A stretch of DNA of 64,000 nucleotides from contig BJKQ01000005.1 of assembly GCA_006538405.1 (NCBI GenBank), forward strand, positions 3,076,052-3,140,051, written 5' to 3'. Source of the stretch: Hansfordia pulvinata (taxonomy: Eukaryota; Ascomycota; Sordariomycetes; Xylariales). A model generated the notes under the pieces. It saw only the letters and a program-made list of their open reading frames with translations. It searched no databases and was not told where the DNA came from. Positions 46,375-57,600 of this stretch are shown here, one piece after another (position 1 is the first letter of the stretch; each line of letters begins with the position of its first letter). Made by a program: the position numbers and the translations under genes.

Positions 46375-47394
46375 ATGGCCAACCTACGTAGGATGTACAC
46401 GGTCAAGGGCGGCTACGATAAGAATGGCTGTCTCGTCCGCACCACTGTCCCCTGTACTGCCGTCGAGTACCATGATGGAGGTGACGATGAGCTGTGTGTC
46501 TGGGACCTGGCGCGGCTAGGGGAGGGGGCCCGGTACGCCGCCAACATACCATCAAAACCTACTGAGCCGGTTGCGACAGCATCACGCATCACGGAATCCG
46601 CAAGCCCCCTTCTCGCCCAGAGACTGGAGGAGGCTCGCGCAATCAAGAGAAAGCAGGAGTCTGAGGCCTTGCACCGGCGAACATCGGCCAGGACCACCGT
46701 CGGCGACCACGAAGACGACACAGAGGCTATAAAGCTTCTCGCCCATGCGGCAGACACCCTCAACAAAGTGTCGCAGTTCATGCTAAAGGTGGAAGTGAGA
46801 ATGGGTCAGGCTACGAAGCAAGCCATTCGACAAACGCTAGACGACACTGTCGAGCACCACCAAGTATGTGACAGCCAGCAGCGAATGCAGCTGGATCGAC
46901 TCTCGGCGCAGGTGGACAGACTAAGCGAGGATATCTACCGACGACTTCATGTCGTCGACAGGGTCCTACGCGGGAAAAAAGGAGAGAGTCTGGTTCCACT
47001 GAGAGAGTCAGAAGTCAAAAGCTGGCTCGACGGGGAGACCAACGATACGCGCCGCAACTCGCACGACCCCTGCTACTTCACCGCCAGTGATCTGGCCTCG
47101 GGGAGGAGCTTTGCCGAGTGGGCCGACTATCTCAAGGAGCACTGCGACTTCCCGACCAAGCTGAAGGATGAGGCGAAATTGGTAGAGCTTGCGTGGCGGT
47201 TGCTAGACCGCAATCTTCGTGGACCCAAGCCATGTTCAAACCTCGGCATTGAGGGCTTCGTTGAGGGCCTTGAGAGAGACTACCAGAACGCGAAATTCGA
47301 GGAGGCTTTGCGGTGCTCGTCACAGCAGGAGGAAGAGGACGTGGTCGCCTGGATGCTGTTGCGCCGTCTCTGGTCTGCGAGGAGGAGGCCATGA
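46375..47394 (+). CDS. Unrecognised protein with coiled coil, about 339 aa
   Basis: A single open frame from ATG 46375. It starts MANLRRMYTVKGGYDKNGC and has VRTTVPCTAVEYHDGGDDELCVWDL. A long charged helix follows (LLAQRLEEARAIKRKQESEALHRR and VCDSQQRMQLDRLSAQVDRLSEDIYRRLHVVD), suggesting a coiled coil. The C-terminal globular-looking part (SGRSFAEWADYLKEHCDFPTKLKDEAKLVELAWRLLDRNL) has balanced composition. The length and ordered composition argue for a real gene. I recognise no family. The true N-terminus may lie in an earlier exon. It is tail-to-tail with the next membrane protein gene. Confidence 0.55.
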   Translation: MANLRRMYTVKGGYDKNGCLVRTTVPCTAVEYHDGGDDELCVWDLARLGEGARYAANIPSKPTEPVATASRITESASPLLAQRLEEARAIKRKQESEALHRRTSARTTVGDHEDDTEAIKLLAHAADTLNKVSQFMLKVEVRMGQATKQAIRQTLDDTVEHHQVCDSQQRMQLDRLSAQVDRLSEDIYRRLHVVDRVLRGKKGESLVPLRESEVKSWLDGETNDTRRNSHDPCYFTASDLASGRSFAEWADYLKEHCDFPTKLKDEAKLVELAWRLLDRNLRGPKPCSNLGIEGFVEGLERDYQNAKFEEALRCSSQQEEEDVVAWMLLRRLWSARRRP

Positions 47395-47689
47395 TACGGG
47401 CTGCGGCGTGGACGAGCCCGTGGTTCAACATTGTAGCCATTTCACAGGCGATATAGTGGATAAAACTCATGCTAGTAAAACATCGCAGCAACACCAATTT
47501 GCAGCATTGCTGATTCCATGGACACTACTGTCGATCTCCGGCTCACGTAGCCCCACGTCGAGGAGTTGCCGGGGCACACCAATTCAACTTATCTCTGAAG
47601 GTGTCAAAACCCATCGCGTCGTGATTGCAAGGCCCTTATTCTATCCTGATATGGCATGGATAACATGCCCCGCCCACTAACCGGCCTGC

Positions 47690-48388
47690 TCACCACGCAG
47701 AGACAACCCGTAGCTTCTCTACCGCTTGACTATTCCACAGAGTCCAGCCTGTCATCGATTCCATGGTGTGTTGTGCTGAGTGGGCGAAAGAAATGAGTGG
47801 CCGAGGGAGTAGCACACGGTGGGCATAACCCATAGCCCGCCACCCGTATCCCAGGGTGGCCTGCCAGACCCAAAACCAAGATATCGGGCTGTATGCCGCA
47901 TCAGCCCAGCCCAACTTGACGATCCCGAAGCCTAGCAATGCCATGACTGGACGACAGTTGACAAGCCACAGCGGCAGCAGGGTGGCTGGCAGCAGGAACC
48001 GCCAGTCCAATACAGCCGTGCAGGATATGCCGAACCACAACAGCCAGAATATGCGAATGTCCCAGTCAAGGTTCTCGTCCCCGACCACCGCCAGTCCTTG
48101 CCTCAGGGGCTCCGCGGTAGCCAAAGAGATGCCGAGAATGTAGACGGTGACCGACCATCGACATAACTTGACCAGCAATGCGACGTCTCTGATGAGGAAA
48201 AAGACTAGCACTGTGTTGAAGGCCAACAGTGCGCCAAAGAGGAGGATGAACATGTTGTTTGGACCTCGACACCAGAAAGGAAACCAGCAAGAAATGACAA
48301 GGGGGAACCCGGATGGGACAGTGTTTCCTGGCAGAAAACAGGTGGACGATTGCACCAGAAAGTGCTGAACGGATAAGAGATCGCACAT
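47690..48388 (-). CDS. Unrecognised integral membrane protein, about 232 aa
   Basis: A single open frame with at least four hydrophobic spans: MFILLFGALLAFNTVLVFFLI, WSVTVYILGISLATA, IFWLLWFGISCTAVLDWRFLLPATLLPLWLV (two close spans) and VMALLGFGIVKLGW/WFWVWQATLGYGW. Charged residues cluster between the spans, as expected for a membrane protein. The N-terminal 45 residues before MFILL look unlike a protein start, so translation may begin at the ATG for MFILLFG (about 48253). No family recognised; could be a lineage-specific gene. Confidence 0.5.
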   Translation of the reverse strand: MCDLLSVQHFLVQSSTCFLPGNTVPSGFPLVISCWFPFWCRGPNNMFILLFGALLAFNTVLVFFLIRDVALLVKLCRWSVTVYILGISLATAEPLRQGLAVVGDENLDWDIRIFWLLWFGISCTAVLDWRFLLPATLLPLWLVNCRPVMALLGFGIVKLGWADAAYSPISWFWVWQATLGYGWRAMGYAHRVLLPRPLISFAHSAQHTMESMTGWTLWNSQAVEKLRVVSAW

Positions 48389-48702
48389 GAGCCACAGGGC
48401 CCGGAGTAGAGGCCGATCTTAATATGCGACGAGCAGCTCAAAGCACAACAGCATCGCCTGTGCCGAGGGCTCATTATTTAATCCTTTGTCTCTATCTTTA
48501 TATGCAAAGGGCGATCTCCCTGGACGTATCGGTGGCTACCATTAATAAAGAGCAGGTGGACGAAACCGGCCACACCATCCCTAGATGCGCGATCTCGCAC
48601 AAAGGGGGGGGGGGGGAGAAGGGGGGGGGAGGTGCGCGCCCTTGCGTACCCGCGACAAGCTGTGACGCATGCTGAAAAGGCAATCTGTGCGGGCGACAAT
48701 AT
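48389..48702. other. Intergenic region with poly-G tracts
   Basis: Contains G runs at 48604-48616 and 48621-48629. Otherwise nothing seen. Confidence 0.6.
48604..48631 (+). repeat. Two adjacent poly-G runs
   Basis: Runs of about 13 and 9 G separated by AGAA, just downstream of the thiolase gene's stop. Length is assembly-sensitive. Confidence 0.85.
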
Positions 48703-49965
48703 CTACTCCTTGACGAAGAGCCCTGCCATGCCCATGCCAGTACCGACACACATGCTGACCACGCCAAGCTGACCACCGCCACGGGCAAGGCCATGCAAGA
48801 GCGTGCTTGTCATGCGAGCCCCGGTAGCACCAAGGGGATGACCAAGTGCGATGGCACCCCCGTCAGGGTTCACTCTGCCCTGTTCCCAGGCGTCCTGCAG
48901 GCCAAGCTCGCGGACACAGTAAATGGCCTGGCTGGCGAAGGCCTCGTTGATTTCCCACCTGTCGATGTTGGCGGTCTCGAGACCGAATTGGTTGATGAGC
49001 TTGGGAATCGCAAGGGCAGGTCCAACCCCCATTTCATCCGGCGCACAGCCAACGGTAACAGCGCCGGCAAACTTGCCGATGATGCTCGAGGTCAGGCCCA
49101 GTTCTGTTGCGGTGCTGCGCCTCATCAAGAGGATGGCGGCAGCGCCATCGCTGACCTGGCTCGAGTTGCCGGCAGTGCTGGCGCCGTCGGGCCTGAAAGC
49201 CGGCTTGAGCTTGGCCAGACCCTCGACAGTGGCATTGGCGCGGATGCCGTCGTCCCTTGTGACGGTGATGCGTTGCTCGTCACCGACTTTGTTCCCCTGC
49301 TTGTCGACCTCCTGGAAGCGGGTGTGGACAGGCACGATCTCGCGGTCGAAGCACCCATCGGCCTGCGCCTTTGCGGCGCGGCGGTGCGACTCGACCGCGA
49401 AAGCGTCCTGGTCCTGTCGAGAAACGGTGAACCTGTCGGCGACGTTCTCGCTGGTCAGACCCATGGGCATGATGCAGTCGCGCGCATCCTTGGACGGGCT
49501 CTCGCGGAGGTCGGGCCACAGGTCGACGGGGATGGCGCGGGAGCCGTAGTTGCGAGTCATGCTCTCGGTGCCGGCGGCGATGCCCGTGTCGATCATTCCG
49601 CAACGGATCTGTGCGGCGACGGTTGCGACGCTCTGCAAGCTGCTGCTACAAGCGCGATTGACGGTGTAGAGACTGGTCTGATGGGGGAATCCGACGTGGT
49701 TCATGGCCATGCGCGCAGCCTTGCTGCCGCCCAGCTCGGATAGGACGACGCCCACGGCCACGTCGTGGATACGCTCTGGGGGCAGTTCCGGGTTGGCTTC
49801 GAGGGTCGCCCGTAAGACGGCCGAGAGCAGCTCCTCGGGGTACGCATCCTTGAGCTGGCCGCGGTAGGAGCGAAATATGGGGGTGCGCAGGGCCGAGAGA
49901 ATGACGGTATCCGAGGGGATCTTGGCCAGGACCGAGGCGAGGCCTTTGGGCAGTGCCGCGGCCAT
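48703..49965 (-). CDS. Acetyl-CoA C-acyltransferase (3-ketoacyl-CoA thiolase)
   Basis: A single exon of 420 residues from ATG 49965. Catalytic residues are all present: nucleophile Cys106 in VNRACSSSLQ, His376 in IALGHPLGATGARMTS and Cys406 in SMCVGTGMGMAG. NEAFASQ and DGAAAILLMRRS are also typical. It cleaves 3-ketoacyl-CoA with CoA in beta-oxidation (or, run backwards, condenses acetyl-CoA). The sequence resembles the Pot1/Fox3 group. I see neither a C-terminal PTS1 (it ends VKE) nor a clear N-terminal PTS2, and the N-terminus (ALPKGLASVLAKI) could be a weak mitochondrial signal. Compartment is therefore uncertain. Confidence 0.92.
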   Translation of the reverse strand: MAAALPKGLASVLAKIPSDTVILSALRTPIFRSYRGQLKDAYPEELLSAVLRATLEANPELPPERIHDVAVGVVLSELGGSKAARMAMNHVGFPHQTSLYTVNRACSSSLQSVATVAAQIRCGMIDTGIAAGTESMTRNYGSRAIPVDLWPDLRESPSKDARDCIMPMGLTSENVADRFTVSRQDQDAFAVESHRRAAKAQADGCFDREIVPVHTRFQEVDKQGNKVGDEQRITVTRDDGIRANATVEGLAKLKPAFRPDGASTAGNSSQVSDGAAAILLMRRSTATELGLTSSIIGKFAGAVTVGCAPDEMGVGPALAIPKLINQFGLETANIDRWEINEAFASQAIYCVRELGLQDAWEQGRVNPDGGAIALGHPLGATGARMTSTLLHGLARGGGQLGVVSMCVGTGMGMAGLFVKE

Positions 49966-50973
49966 TGTGAGTCGTGTGGTGGAAAGGTGAGGGAGGATTT
50001 CGAGGAGAGGGGGAAACGAGAGGGAGAAAGGAAAAGCTGGTCTTGTCAATTGAAACTGCAGCACCGCGTCACAGTGTACCCGTATACCTCGTGTCGCGAC
50101 GAGGAGAGCCGCTTGGCCCAACTCTGCGCGCAACCGGCTGTCGCAGCATCGAATCCATCCATGCCAGTCTGCTTCCCGGGCGGGACGATGTACGCTCCGC
50201 CGTTGGGGGGTGGGGCGGGGGCGGACCCGTGAAGCTGGCCCGGCTGTCATGGGGGGAGGGGGCTAAATGAATTCCCGGCCGGCCAGGGGCTTCGGAACAG
50301 AAACCCGGCAATGCAACCCGGACTCTGGGCCGCCCACATTCCCCCACACTACCTACGGTACACAAGGTTCATAAGGTTCATAAGGTATTTACATTCACCC
50401 ACCTCATGTACGAACACCTGGGCAGAGGTAGGTGGCTGGTAACTACAATGTCCCTAACTTGTCAGACACGCAACATACCTCGTGTCGGTAGAGAGGTGGT
50501 GTTCGAGCGAATTGTGGTCTGCGCAAGTAATCCCCGGTGCTGGTTGGCGACACTGAGCCTCCCTTACCAACACGTAAGATGGGCCTAACGCGTGGCCGCC
50601 GACTTGGCATCATTGCGCACGCTATACACTTTCATTGTCGGTGTTACTGCTCCTTCTAAGGCAAGGATCCCGATGCAGGGATGGAGAAACGAAGGCGATC
50701 AAAGAGCCCAGACACGGAAGAGCATGCAATATAACAGTGCCAAATGATGGCACATATTGATCTGATCGGAGAGACGAGGCCGGCTTTTTCATGGTTAAGA
50801 TCACATTCTTCATACCTTCATACAGTATTCGCTGTCCTGAAGCTCAGGTCTGAGGACTGCTCTAAACCATGTCACTTTCTTCTCGTCGTAGAAAACCAGT
50901 GTCGCGCATAAGAAAGCCGCATGCTTCAAATTTCGTATTGCTCGGTGTGTTTGGAGATGGCTCTCGACATGTG
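49966..50973. other. Intergenic region, 1 kb
   Basis: Promoter of the thiolase gene and 3' region of the coiled-coil gene, both minus-strand. No gene seen. Confidence 0.55.
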
Positions 50974-53034
50974 CTAATTCGGTTGATCATATTGAATGCC
51001 CAATCCCACACGATTGCGTGTCTCAGCTGTGCCTCCATTGCCATGTTTGCCCTTCTTTGTAGGGCTTCCGGGCTCTGGAATGTTAGATTGTGTCTCCTGC
51101 GGGGCATTGGCATCGTGTCCGACCTTGCGTTTCCGGTCTGACGAGACACCAGCCTTGTTCACGCCGGCAAAGAGCCGAGACTGCAGTCTACTCGACTTGT
51201 CGGCTGGCCCTGGGCTGGCGTCGCGCGAACCGGCCACCTCAAAGCTCTGTCGCGGATCGCGGCGTAGCATCTCGGACGCAGCGTGGCTGGCTTGGCTCTC
51301 GTGCACCTCTGCATCGTTCCCTTGGCTACTGCGTTGCGCATGGGACGAGGACACATCGTGAGGCACGGCGCTGTATGGCTGCGTGGCGGCAGCCGCAGCG
51401 ACAGACTCGAGGGCGGCACGAGCAAGCACCTCATTGTCCTCTGCCGATATAGTGCTTTCGCGGCTTTTGCGGTGGCCATGAGTGGAGCTTGGCATGCCAT
51501 GCGGGGCCCGTTGTTGTTGTTGGTGCAGATGCTGATACTGATGCTGGTGCGGTTGCCGGGCATGCGGGGGCTCGGTCTGGGGCACAAGATCGACAGAAGG
51601 CAGCAGAGCTGTGTGGCGACCGCTAGGTCGTGTGCTCGGGGTTGTGGGCAAGGACGAAAGCGACTGGACACCGCGCGTATGCTTGGGGGGCATGCGGGGG
51701 GCAGGGCGCTTGGCAGAGGTTGGGCTTGAGGGCGCACTATTGTTGTCGTGACTCAGCGCCTGTAGCAGGGCAGCAAAGCCAGCTTGAGTGGTATCGTTGT
51801 CGTGACGAGGGTCCCGTGGGGCCTGGTGGTGATGGTGTTGGTGAGGGACAGAGGCAGCTGACGATCTTGGGGTCTGCTGTCGTGGAGTTCCGAGGCTGTG
51901 GCTATGGCTATAGCTGACAGAGTGCGAATGATGGTGGCGCCGGTGGTGGTGGTGATGGGCCGCCGCCGATGGTTGAGCTGGGGTACTCGCATTGCTCTGG
52001 GGCATAATCAGAGGCTCAGTATCGGGGCCCGAGAGATGCTGTTGGGGTGGAGTCTTCGGGGTTAATAGAGCGCCGTGAAAGGCGCCGCCAGGGCTGCACA
52101 GCATATGGAAGTGCTCGCGGTTCTCGCGAATGCGGTTGAGTAGCATATTCCGTTCGTCTGACAAGGCGACAAGATCCTCGTCCTTTTGCTGGATGAGGCG
52201 CTTAGCAAGTTTGAGCCGGCGGCGCAAGGCATCATTGTCGTCGAGAGTCGTATCGTGGGTCAGCTTGAGCTGGAGATAACGGGCATGGCTGGATTCAGCC
52301 GCGTGTGCAAGGTCACGACGATCCAGGCGCGCATCCTCGGCCTGGCGTAAGGCCTGGACCTCGCGACGCATCATGTCATACTCGACAGCAGCACGCTTGG
52401 CCTCCTCATCGGCCTGCAAACTGAGCAAATTGTACTGCAGTTTATGATGGGCGTTCTCCATCTTTAGCCTGGCGTTCTCCGCCAGACAGGTGCCCAACAT
52501 GGCACGCACAGCATCATTTGGTGCACTCGCGACTTGTTCCGCTGTCGGTGGCACGTACGGCGCAACAGAGGAGGCTTGAATGTGAGCCGGGATCGTCGAG
52601 GACGGGGAGGAGGTTGAGGCTGCAGAACCCGCACGGTCGGCGGCATTGATGGTCGTGAGTGGCGGAGAGAAGATAGATTTGGCCATAGCGGGCTGCTCGG
52701 CTAGGGAAGAAGAGACCGGCAACGCGATAGGAGCTGTCGCGGTGGGGGGATGAGCAGGGGACGTCAGCGCAGATGGTGAAGTCGAACACCGAGGCTTGTT
52801 TGTGGCGTCTTTGGGCAGCTGGGAGGAAGGTGGAGGTGATAACGAGGAAGGGATGATACGGGAGCGGGAGTCGATGTGCGGAAGATCGACAACGGCAGCA
52901 CCGCTGGGCTCAGTGACGTTGCTGCCGCGTTCGGTCGAGGGCAGGGGCGGCATTGAAGCGGCAGCTTGACCGCTCGAGCCGGGGCGCGAGGCGGTGGGAG
53001 AGTTTCCGTCGGGCATGGTGTTGTCCTGCATCAT
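50974..53034 (-). CDS. Low-complexity coiled-coil protein, 686 aa
   Basis: A single open frame starting MMQDNTMPDGNSPTASRP. Residues ~1-170 are Ser/Pro-rich and disordered. Residues ~170-315 form a long charged coiled coil (AENARLKMENAHHKLQYNLLSLQADEEAKRAAVEYDMM, LRRRLKLAKRLIQQKDEDLVALSDERNMLLNRIRENREHFHML). Then come a His-rich tract, a Gln/His tract and basic stretches (SDRKRKVGHD, PTKKGKHG) that could be nuclear signals. It ends RVGLGIQYDQPN. The arrangement resembles an uncharacterised conserved filamentous-fungal family that I know mainly from the coiled coil and the RVGLGIQY end. No function is assigned. A short 5' exon cannot be excluded, since CAG precedes the ATG. Confidence 0.75.
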   Translation of the reverse strand: MMQDNTMPDGNSPTASRPGSSGQAAASMPPLPSTERGSNVTEPSGAAVVDLPHIDSRSRIIPSSLSPPPSSQLPKDATNKPRCSTSPSALTSPAHPPTATAPIALPVSSSLAEQPAMAKSIFSPPLTTINAADRAGSAASTSSPSSTIPAHIQASSVAPYVPPTAEQVASAPNDAVRAMLGTCLAENARLKMENAHHKLQYNLLSLQADEEAKRAAVEYDMMRREVQALRQAEDARLDRRDLAHAAESSHARYLQLKLTHDTTLDDNDALRRRLKLAKRLIQQKDEDLVALSDERNMLLNRIRENREHFHMLCSPGGAFHGALLTPKTPPQQHLSGPDTEPLIMPQSNASTPAQPSAAAHHHHHRRHHHSHSVSYSHSHSLGTPRQQTPRSSAASVPHQHHHHQAPRDPRHDNDTTQAGFAALLQALSHDNNSAPSSPTSAKRPAPRMPPKHTRGVQSLSSLPTTPSTRPSGRHTALLPSVDLVPQTEPPHARQPHQHQYQHLHQQQQRAPHGMPSSTHGHRKSRESTISAEDNEVLARAALESVAAAAATQPYSAVPHDVSSSHAQRSSQGNDAEVHESQASHAASEMLRRDPRQSFEVAGSRDASPGPADKSSRLQSRLFAGVNKAGVSSDRKRKVGHDANAPQETQSNIPEPGSPTKKGKHGNGGTAETRNRVGLGIQYDQPN

Positions 53035-54606
53035 CTGGTGGGGTTTCCTGTCAGTCTCTGCGTTTGATCATGCAGACTGGAGAGCGACATACCGAGCTGG
53101 GCCACTCAATGAGACCGGGGGGTGTGAAATCCAGCGGGATGAGTTGGGATGAGGCGACACAGGGCGACGGGAGATGAGACCAGGTAGGTCTTTCGGAGTC
53201 GCTGACACGACACGACAAGACACGGCCGAGCCTGGCCTGAAATGGGACGACAGCTCAGGAGGCTGGAAACATGATGGTCTGGGGGGAGACAGCCGGTGTG
53301 CAGAGCTTTGCGTATGTAGGTGGCTAGGGCGAGGTGGTCAGCCTCCGATATTTACAAGTCAAAGTCCCCCGATCAACATGGATGAGAAGGCGGGCAGGAA
53401 AAGGTGGTGGTTAGTAGCAGCTCGGTCACTGTCAAACTAGCGCCTCGGGAAGGTACCTGACGGCTGTCCTGCGCTTGGTAGCGCAGGTACGTGCATAACA
53501 TGCGCTGCTTATATAAGTAGACCCAAAGATACATGCTTCAATCAGCCCTGTAACGCAGTCGAGGCCGACTTTCAAGGTACATATAGCCAAGGGGCTTAGG
53601 TCGGGGCTCTTTACAAGGTACCTGCCTCTGTCGAGTGTCACGCTACTGAGTACCTAAGTCCCCAATGGCGTGGCCGAGCCCGCCACCAGAGGCACGACAA
53701 GCCCGTGTGCCCTCTGCTAGCGCGAACGCAGCTCGTTCGGAGCGTGGGAGCCCAGCCACCCGCCTCCACTCCTTGTACTCCGTGACTCCGTAAAGTACAG
53801 ATTCCGGCGTTGGCTGGGCTACGGGGTTCCGTTGTGGACCCGGGGACGCTTCTAGCCAAGTTCCGTTCGGCGCTGGGAGTCACTCGAATGTGAAAGGCAC
53901 TCACTCAGCTGTCTGATTATACGGCTTTCACAGGACGCGATCCGTTGCTGGAATGATGAAGGCCCGATCACACGCATCCGGGCGACACTGTGAATCGTGT
54001 GCGGTGTCTTGCACCATATGACTATGTTGACTATGGCATACGAGTCAGGTGAGTGTCCGCACGGGTACAATGGCAAGAGGTACATACGCGTACGAATAAC
54101 GCGTGCCGCTGGCTTCCGCGCGCCAATCGTCAGTTTCCTACTCGTACACCGCAGCCCGTAAGAGTGATAATCTGGGTGGCGAGCCATGCAAATTAGCCCA
54201 AGGTACATCGGCATATTGGCAGCGAAATCATCAGCGCCGGTATGTCTTCATAATTATGTATCGTATAGGCAGCGCGTTGCGCTGGACTATTCGAGTTGAT
54301 AGGCGATCAGCATTCGAGAAGTCGCTGCTTTCCGTGAGTTTCAAGGCTGCTGGACGGCTCGGTAAATCCAGAAATATTTGAAGACCGACCTCGCTGAGTC
54401 TATCGTGTCGAGGGACTTGCTGACAGACCTGAGGTCATTCTTGGCTTCAAGCCCGAGGGAATCTCATGTCCTGGAATTATGAGAACAATTCGCATCGCAG
54501 TTCGAAATACACCGCTAAGATTGATGGTTAAACAGCTGCGCTCGTTGCGCACTGGGCATTACTCACTCTCGCACCTCTCGCGATTCCCGAGCTTTGCGGA
54601 GCGTCC
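53035..54606. other. Intergenic region, 1.6 kb
   Basis: Promoter of the coiled-coil gene and 3' region of the LRR gene. No gene or RNA recognised. Confidence 0.55.
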
Positions 54607-57600
54607 TCAGTCCACTTCGTCGTCGTCTTCACCGCCGTCGTCGCCGTTGCCTCTCTGATTTCGCCACTGTGCCATCTCAGCCACGGGCACACGGCCTCGC
54701 AGCCATCGTAAGGTTGCTTCAGTGCCTCGCTCAAGCACATTCCACCGGGGTACCCGAAATCGGTTGCCCATCACATCCAGTTTCTCTAGAGTGCCATTGC
54801 TTCCCCCAAGTAGACCGATTCGCGGATTCAGGTGGGCGATATCATTGTTTCCCACATCCACCACCTTCATGCCCTCTATCCATTCAGGATCCAGCTCCTC
54901 CATGTGGTTATTCGAGGCTAAGAGCACCGTCAGCCCCGGGAACGACCGACGAAGCACTGGTAGCTGCACAATCCGATTCATCGAGACGTCCAATTTCTCG
55001 AGCTCTGGGGCTCGCAGTCGCTCCATCAGGGGTGTCAGGCTCGTGATACGGTTCGATGACAGGTTGAGGTTTCGAAGTGCCCCCAAGTCGAGCAAGTCCC
55101 CGCCCAGATAATCATCGCCGACCAGCTGGTTGTGCGAAATGGAAAGTGTCGTCAATGTGTTTGCGAAGAGCGACAGGGATTCGGGGATTTTTGACATAGT
55201 ATTGCGGTCAGCCCGTACATCAAGCACTGCAGCCTTCATAGCCAGCTCTGCGCAAATAACCGGGTGCAGTGATGATGATTGTGTGTTTGACCTGTCCAAC
55301 ACGCCCCCAGCCTTGACCGGCCAGGGCTCCTCCTTGGCACCCGCGATTGGCGGTCGTCTTGAGGCCGCAGGAGACACTGGTGATGAGGCAGACGAGGTTG
55401 CCAACCGTTCTAGCTCAGGCCGTCCATCGTCTGTTTCCCCGGATTCGCTGCCGATCGGGTCATCTTCCGCTGCCGTGGTTATAGAGGCCATGCCCATCAT
55501 GCCATGCCTTTGACCCCGCCTCGGTCAAAGCCGTTGGCGAAGTGCTCAATCACGCCCCCGCCCTCGCCGGGTAGAGGTTCGAGTCTTGCCGCCAACGCGG
55601 CCTTGACTTCTTCGGTAGACAGCGAGGTAAATTTCTTCTCTCTCAGTGGGTTCCCGGAGATGCGGAGCATTGCGAGTCCATCCATCGCACCGACCTCGAC
55701 AGGCACGACGCGGATGTCGTTGCTAGTAAAATCAGCATGTCGCAACTTCTGCAAGTGCGTCAGGCCCTCCGGAAACTCCGTGAGACTGTTCTCGTCGGCG
55801 TTGATCGTCAATAGATTGACCCACGACCCAATATCTGGAAGATTCCGCAATCGGTTTATGGAAACACTGAGTTGATGAAGGGAGGGCAAGCCGAGTGCTC
55901 CTGTAGATAGCTGCACTAGCTGGTTGTTTACCACGTCCAGAATCTGAAGCTGTTTCAAGCAATCCACGGTATCCGGGATAAGCGTGCCTGCGAGCCTGTT
56001 TTTCCGAGCCAACAGCTCGGTCAACGGTAGTCTTGACAATGCTTCCATGGGCAACGACTCGAGCGCATTCTCGCTGATATTCAAGATGCGCAGTCGGGTC
56101 AGATTGCCCAGTCCTTCCGGCAGAGACGTCAGAGAGTTGGCATGGAGGTCCACTATCTCGAGATTGACCAGAGCCGAGAAGGAGTCGCTCAAAGGCCCTG
56201 TGAGAGAATTGTTGCCCAATTTAAGGTCCCTCAAGGACATGATTTGAGAAATAACCCCAAAAGCGTCATTGGCGAGTTTGGCATTTGACTAGCTCATTTG
56301 GTTAGCAGTGCATGAGGCAAGCACCCAGAGCCAGACGATTGGCCCCGCCCTGAGCGTCTGTCGCATTCCTCGTGTGCCTGAGCGTGGAAACGAAATTCAA
56401 GGACTCGCTTACCAGATTAAGAGACGTCAAGAATTGGAGACGCCGCAGCCCTTGCGGCAGCGATGAAAGAGGATTGTTGTGGAGATCTAAAGACTCAAGT
56501 CCGGCAAAAATGTGTTGGTTGGAGTCCTCGTTATCGTCGTCGACCTGACCGAACTCAGCCGGATCAGACATGGGATCGGTGTCAGGGAAGAAAGTGTCGT
56601 CGATAGACTCCAGTTCGTTGTCGGCAGCGATAAGCCTTGTCAAATCGACACTCTCAGCCCAGGCACCATGATTCTGACTGATAGCCTCAAAGTTGTACAT
56701 GCTATGCACCTCGTCAGGAAGCTCTTTAAGCCCCATGGCGGCCACGTTCAACCTCCCCGAGGCGCGAGCGCTGGCAATGCGCGACTGGAGAACCTTGCGG
56801 TTGGAGTCCTCGAATCTTCGCTGGCCAAAAGGATCATCGGCGAGACCAAAGTCGAAAGTATCGTCAGTGGGAACAACGGGAGCATCCCCAGTCAGGACTT
56901 CTGTAGGGACCTGGGGCGAGCGAGCGAGACTTCCAGCACGCTTCGCTGCTTTGGCTTTGGCTATCTGATCCCGCAGGGCGGCAGATGACTTGCGGCTGGT
57001 TTCAGCAGCGCCAAGATCCGTCTTGGCAGTGCTGGTAGGTGTTGAAGATGACAAAACCGGCGGCGGCTTGCGAGGAGTTGTAGACTGAGGTTTCTTGAAT
57101 AGAGAAGGACTGGCAGGTGGCCTTTGGCGAGCCGCAGGGCGGGCTGAGAAGGTCTTGGAGGCATATTTCGAGTTCGAGGACGGGGGTGTCGGTCTCTCGG
57201 GACCGGCCGCGGAGTTGGGGCGAGCAGGCGTTTGACCTAAAGAGGTCCTGGAAGAGGTCTTCTTGAGGATCGGTGCACGTCGAGAGGGAGTGCCAATCGA
57301 TGTTGGCGGAGGCAATTCGGGTCGTTGATTTGAGGGTGGTTTCGAGGGCGACTCAGCGGCTCCGACCTCGTCGAAGAATGAGCTGGTTCGGCGAGCGAGG
57401 GCGGGCGAGGGCGGCAGATGGGAGAGAGTCTCGATGGTTCTGTCGTTGAGAGACGCCGAATGGCTGGATTCAAGACGGGAATCAGATGGGCCCGTAGCAT
57501 CCAGGGGTGGCCGGACCCTTGAGGCTAGTGATCCAGGGCGAGCAGGGACATCGCGGGGGCGGGATAGCGGGACCGAAGCTGGCGATGGACCTAAGGACCG

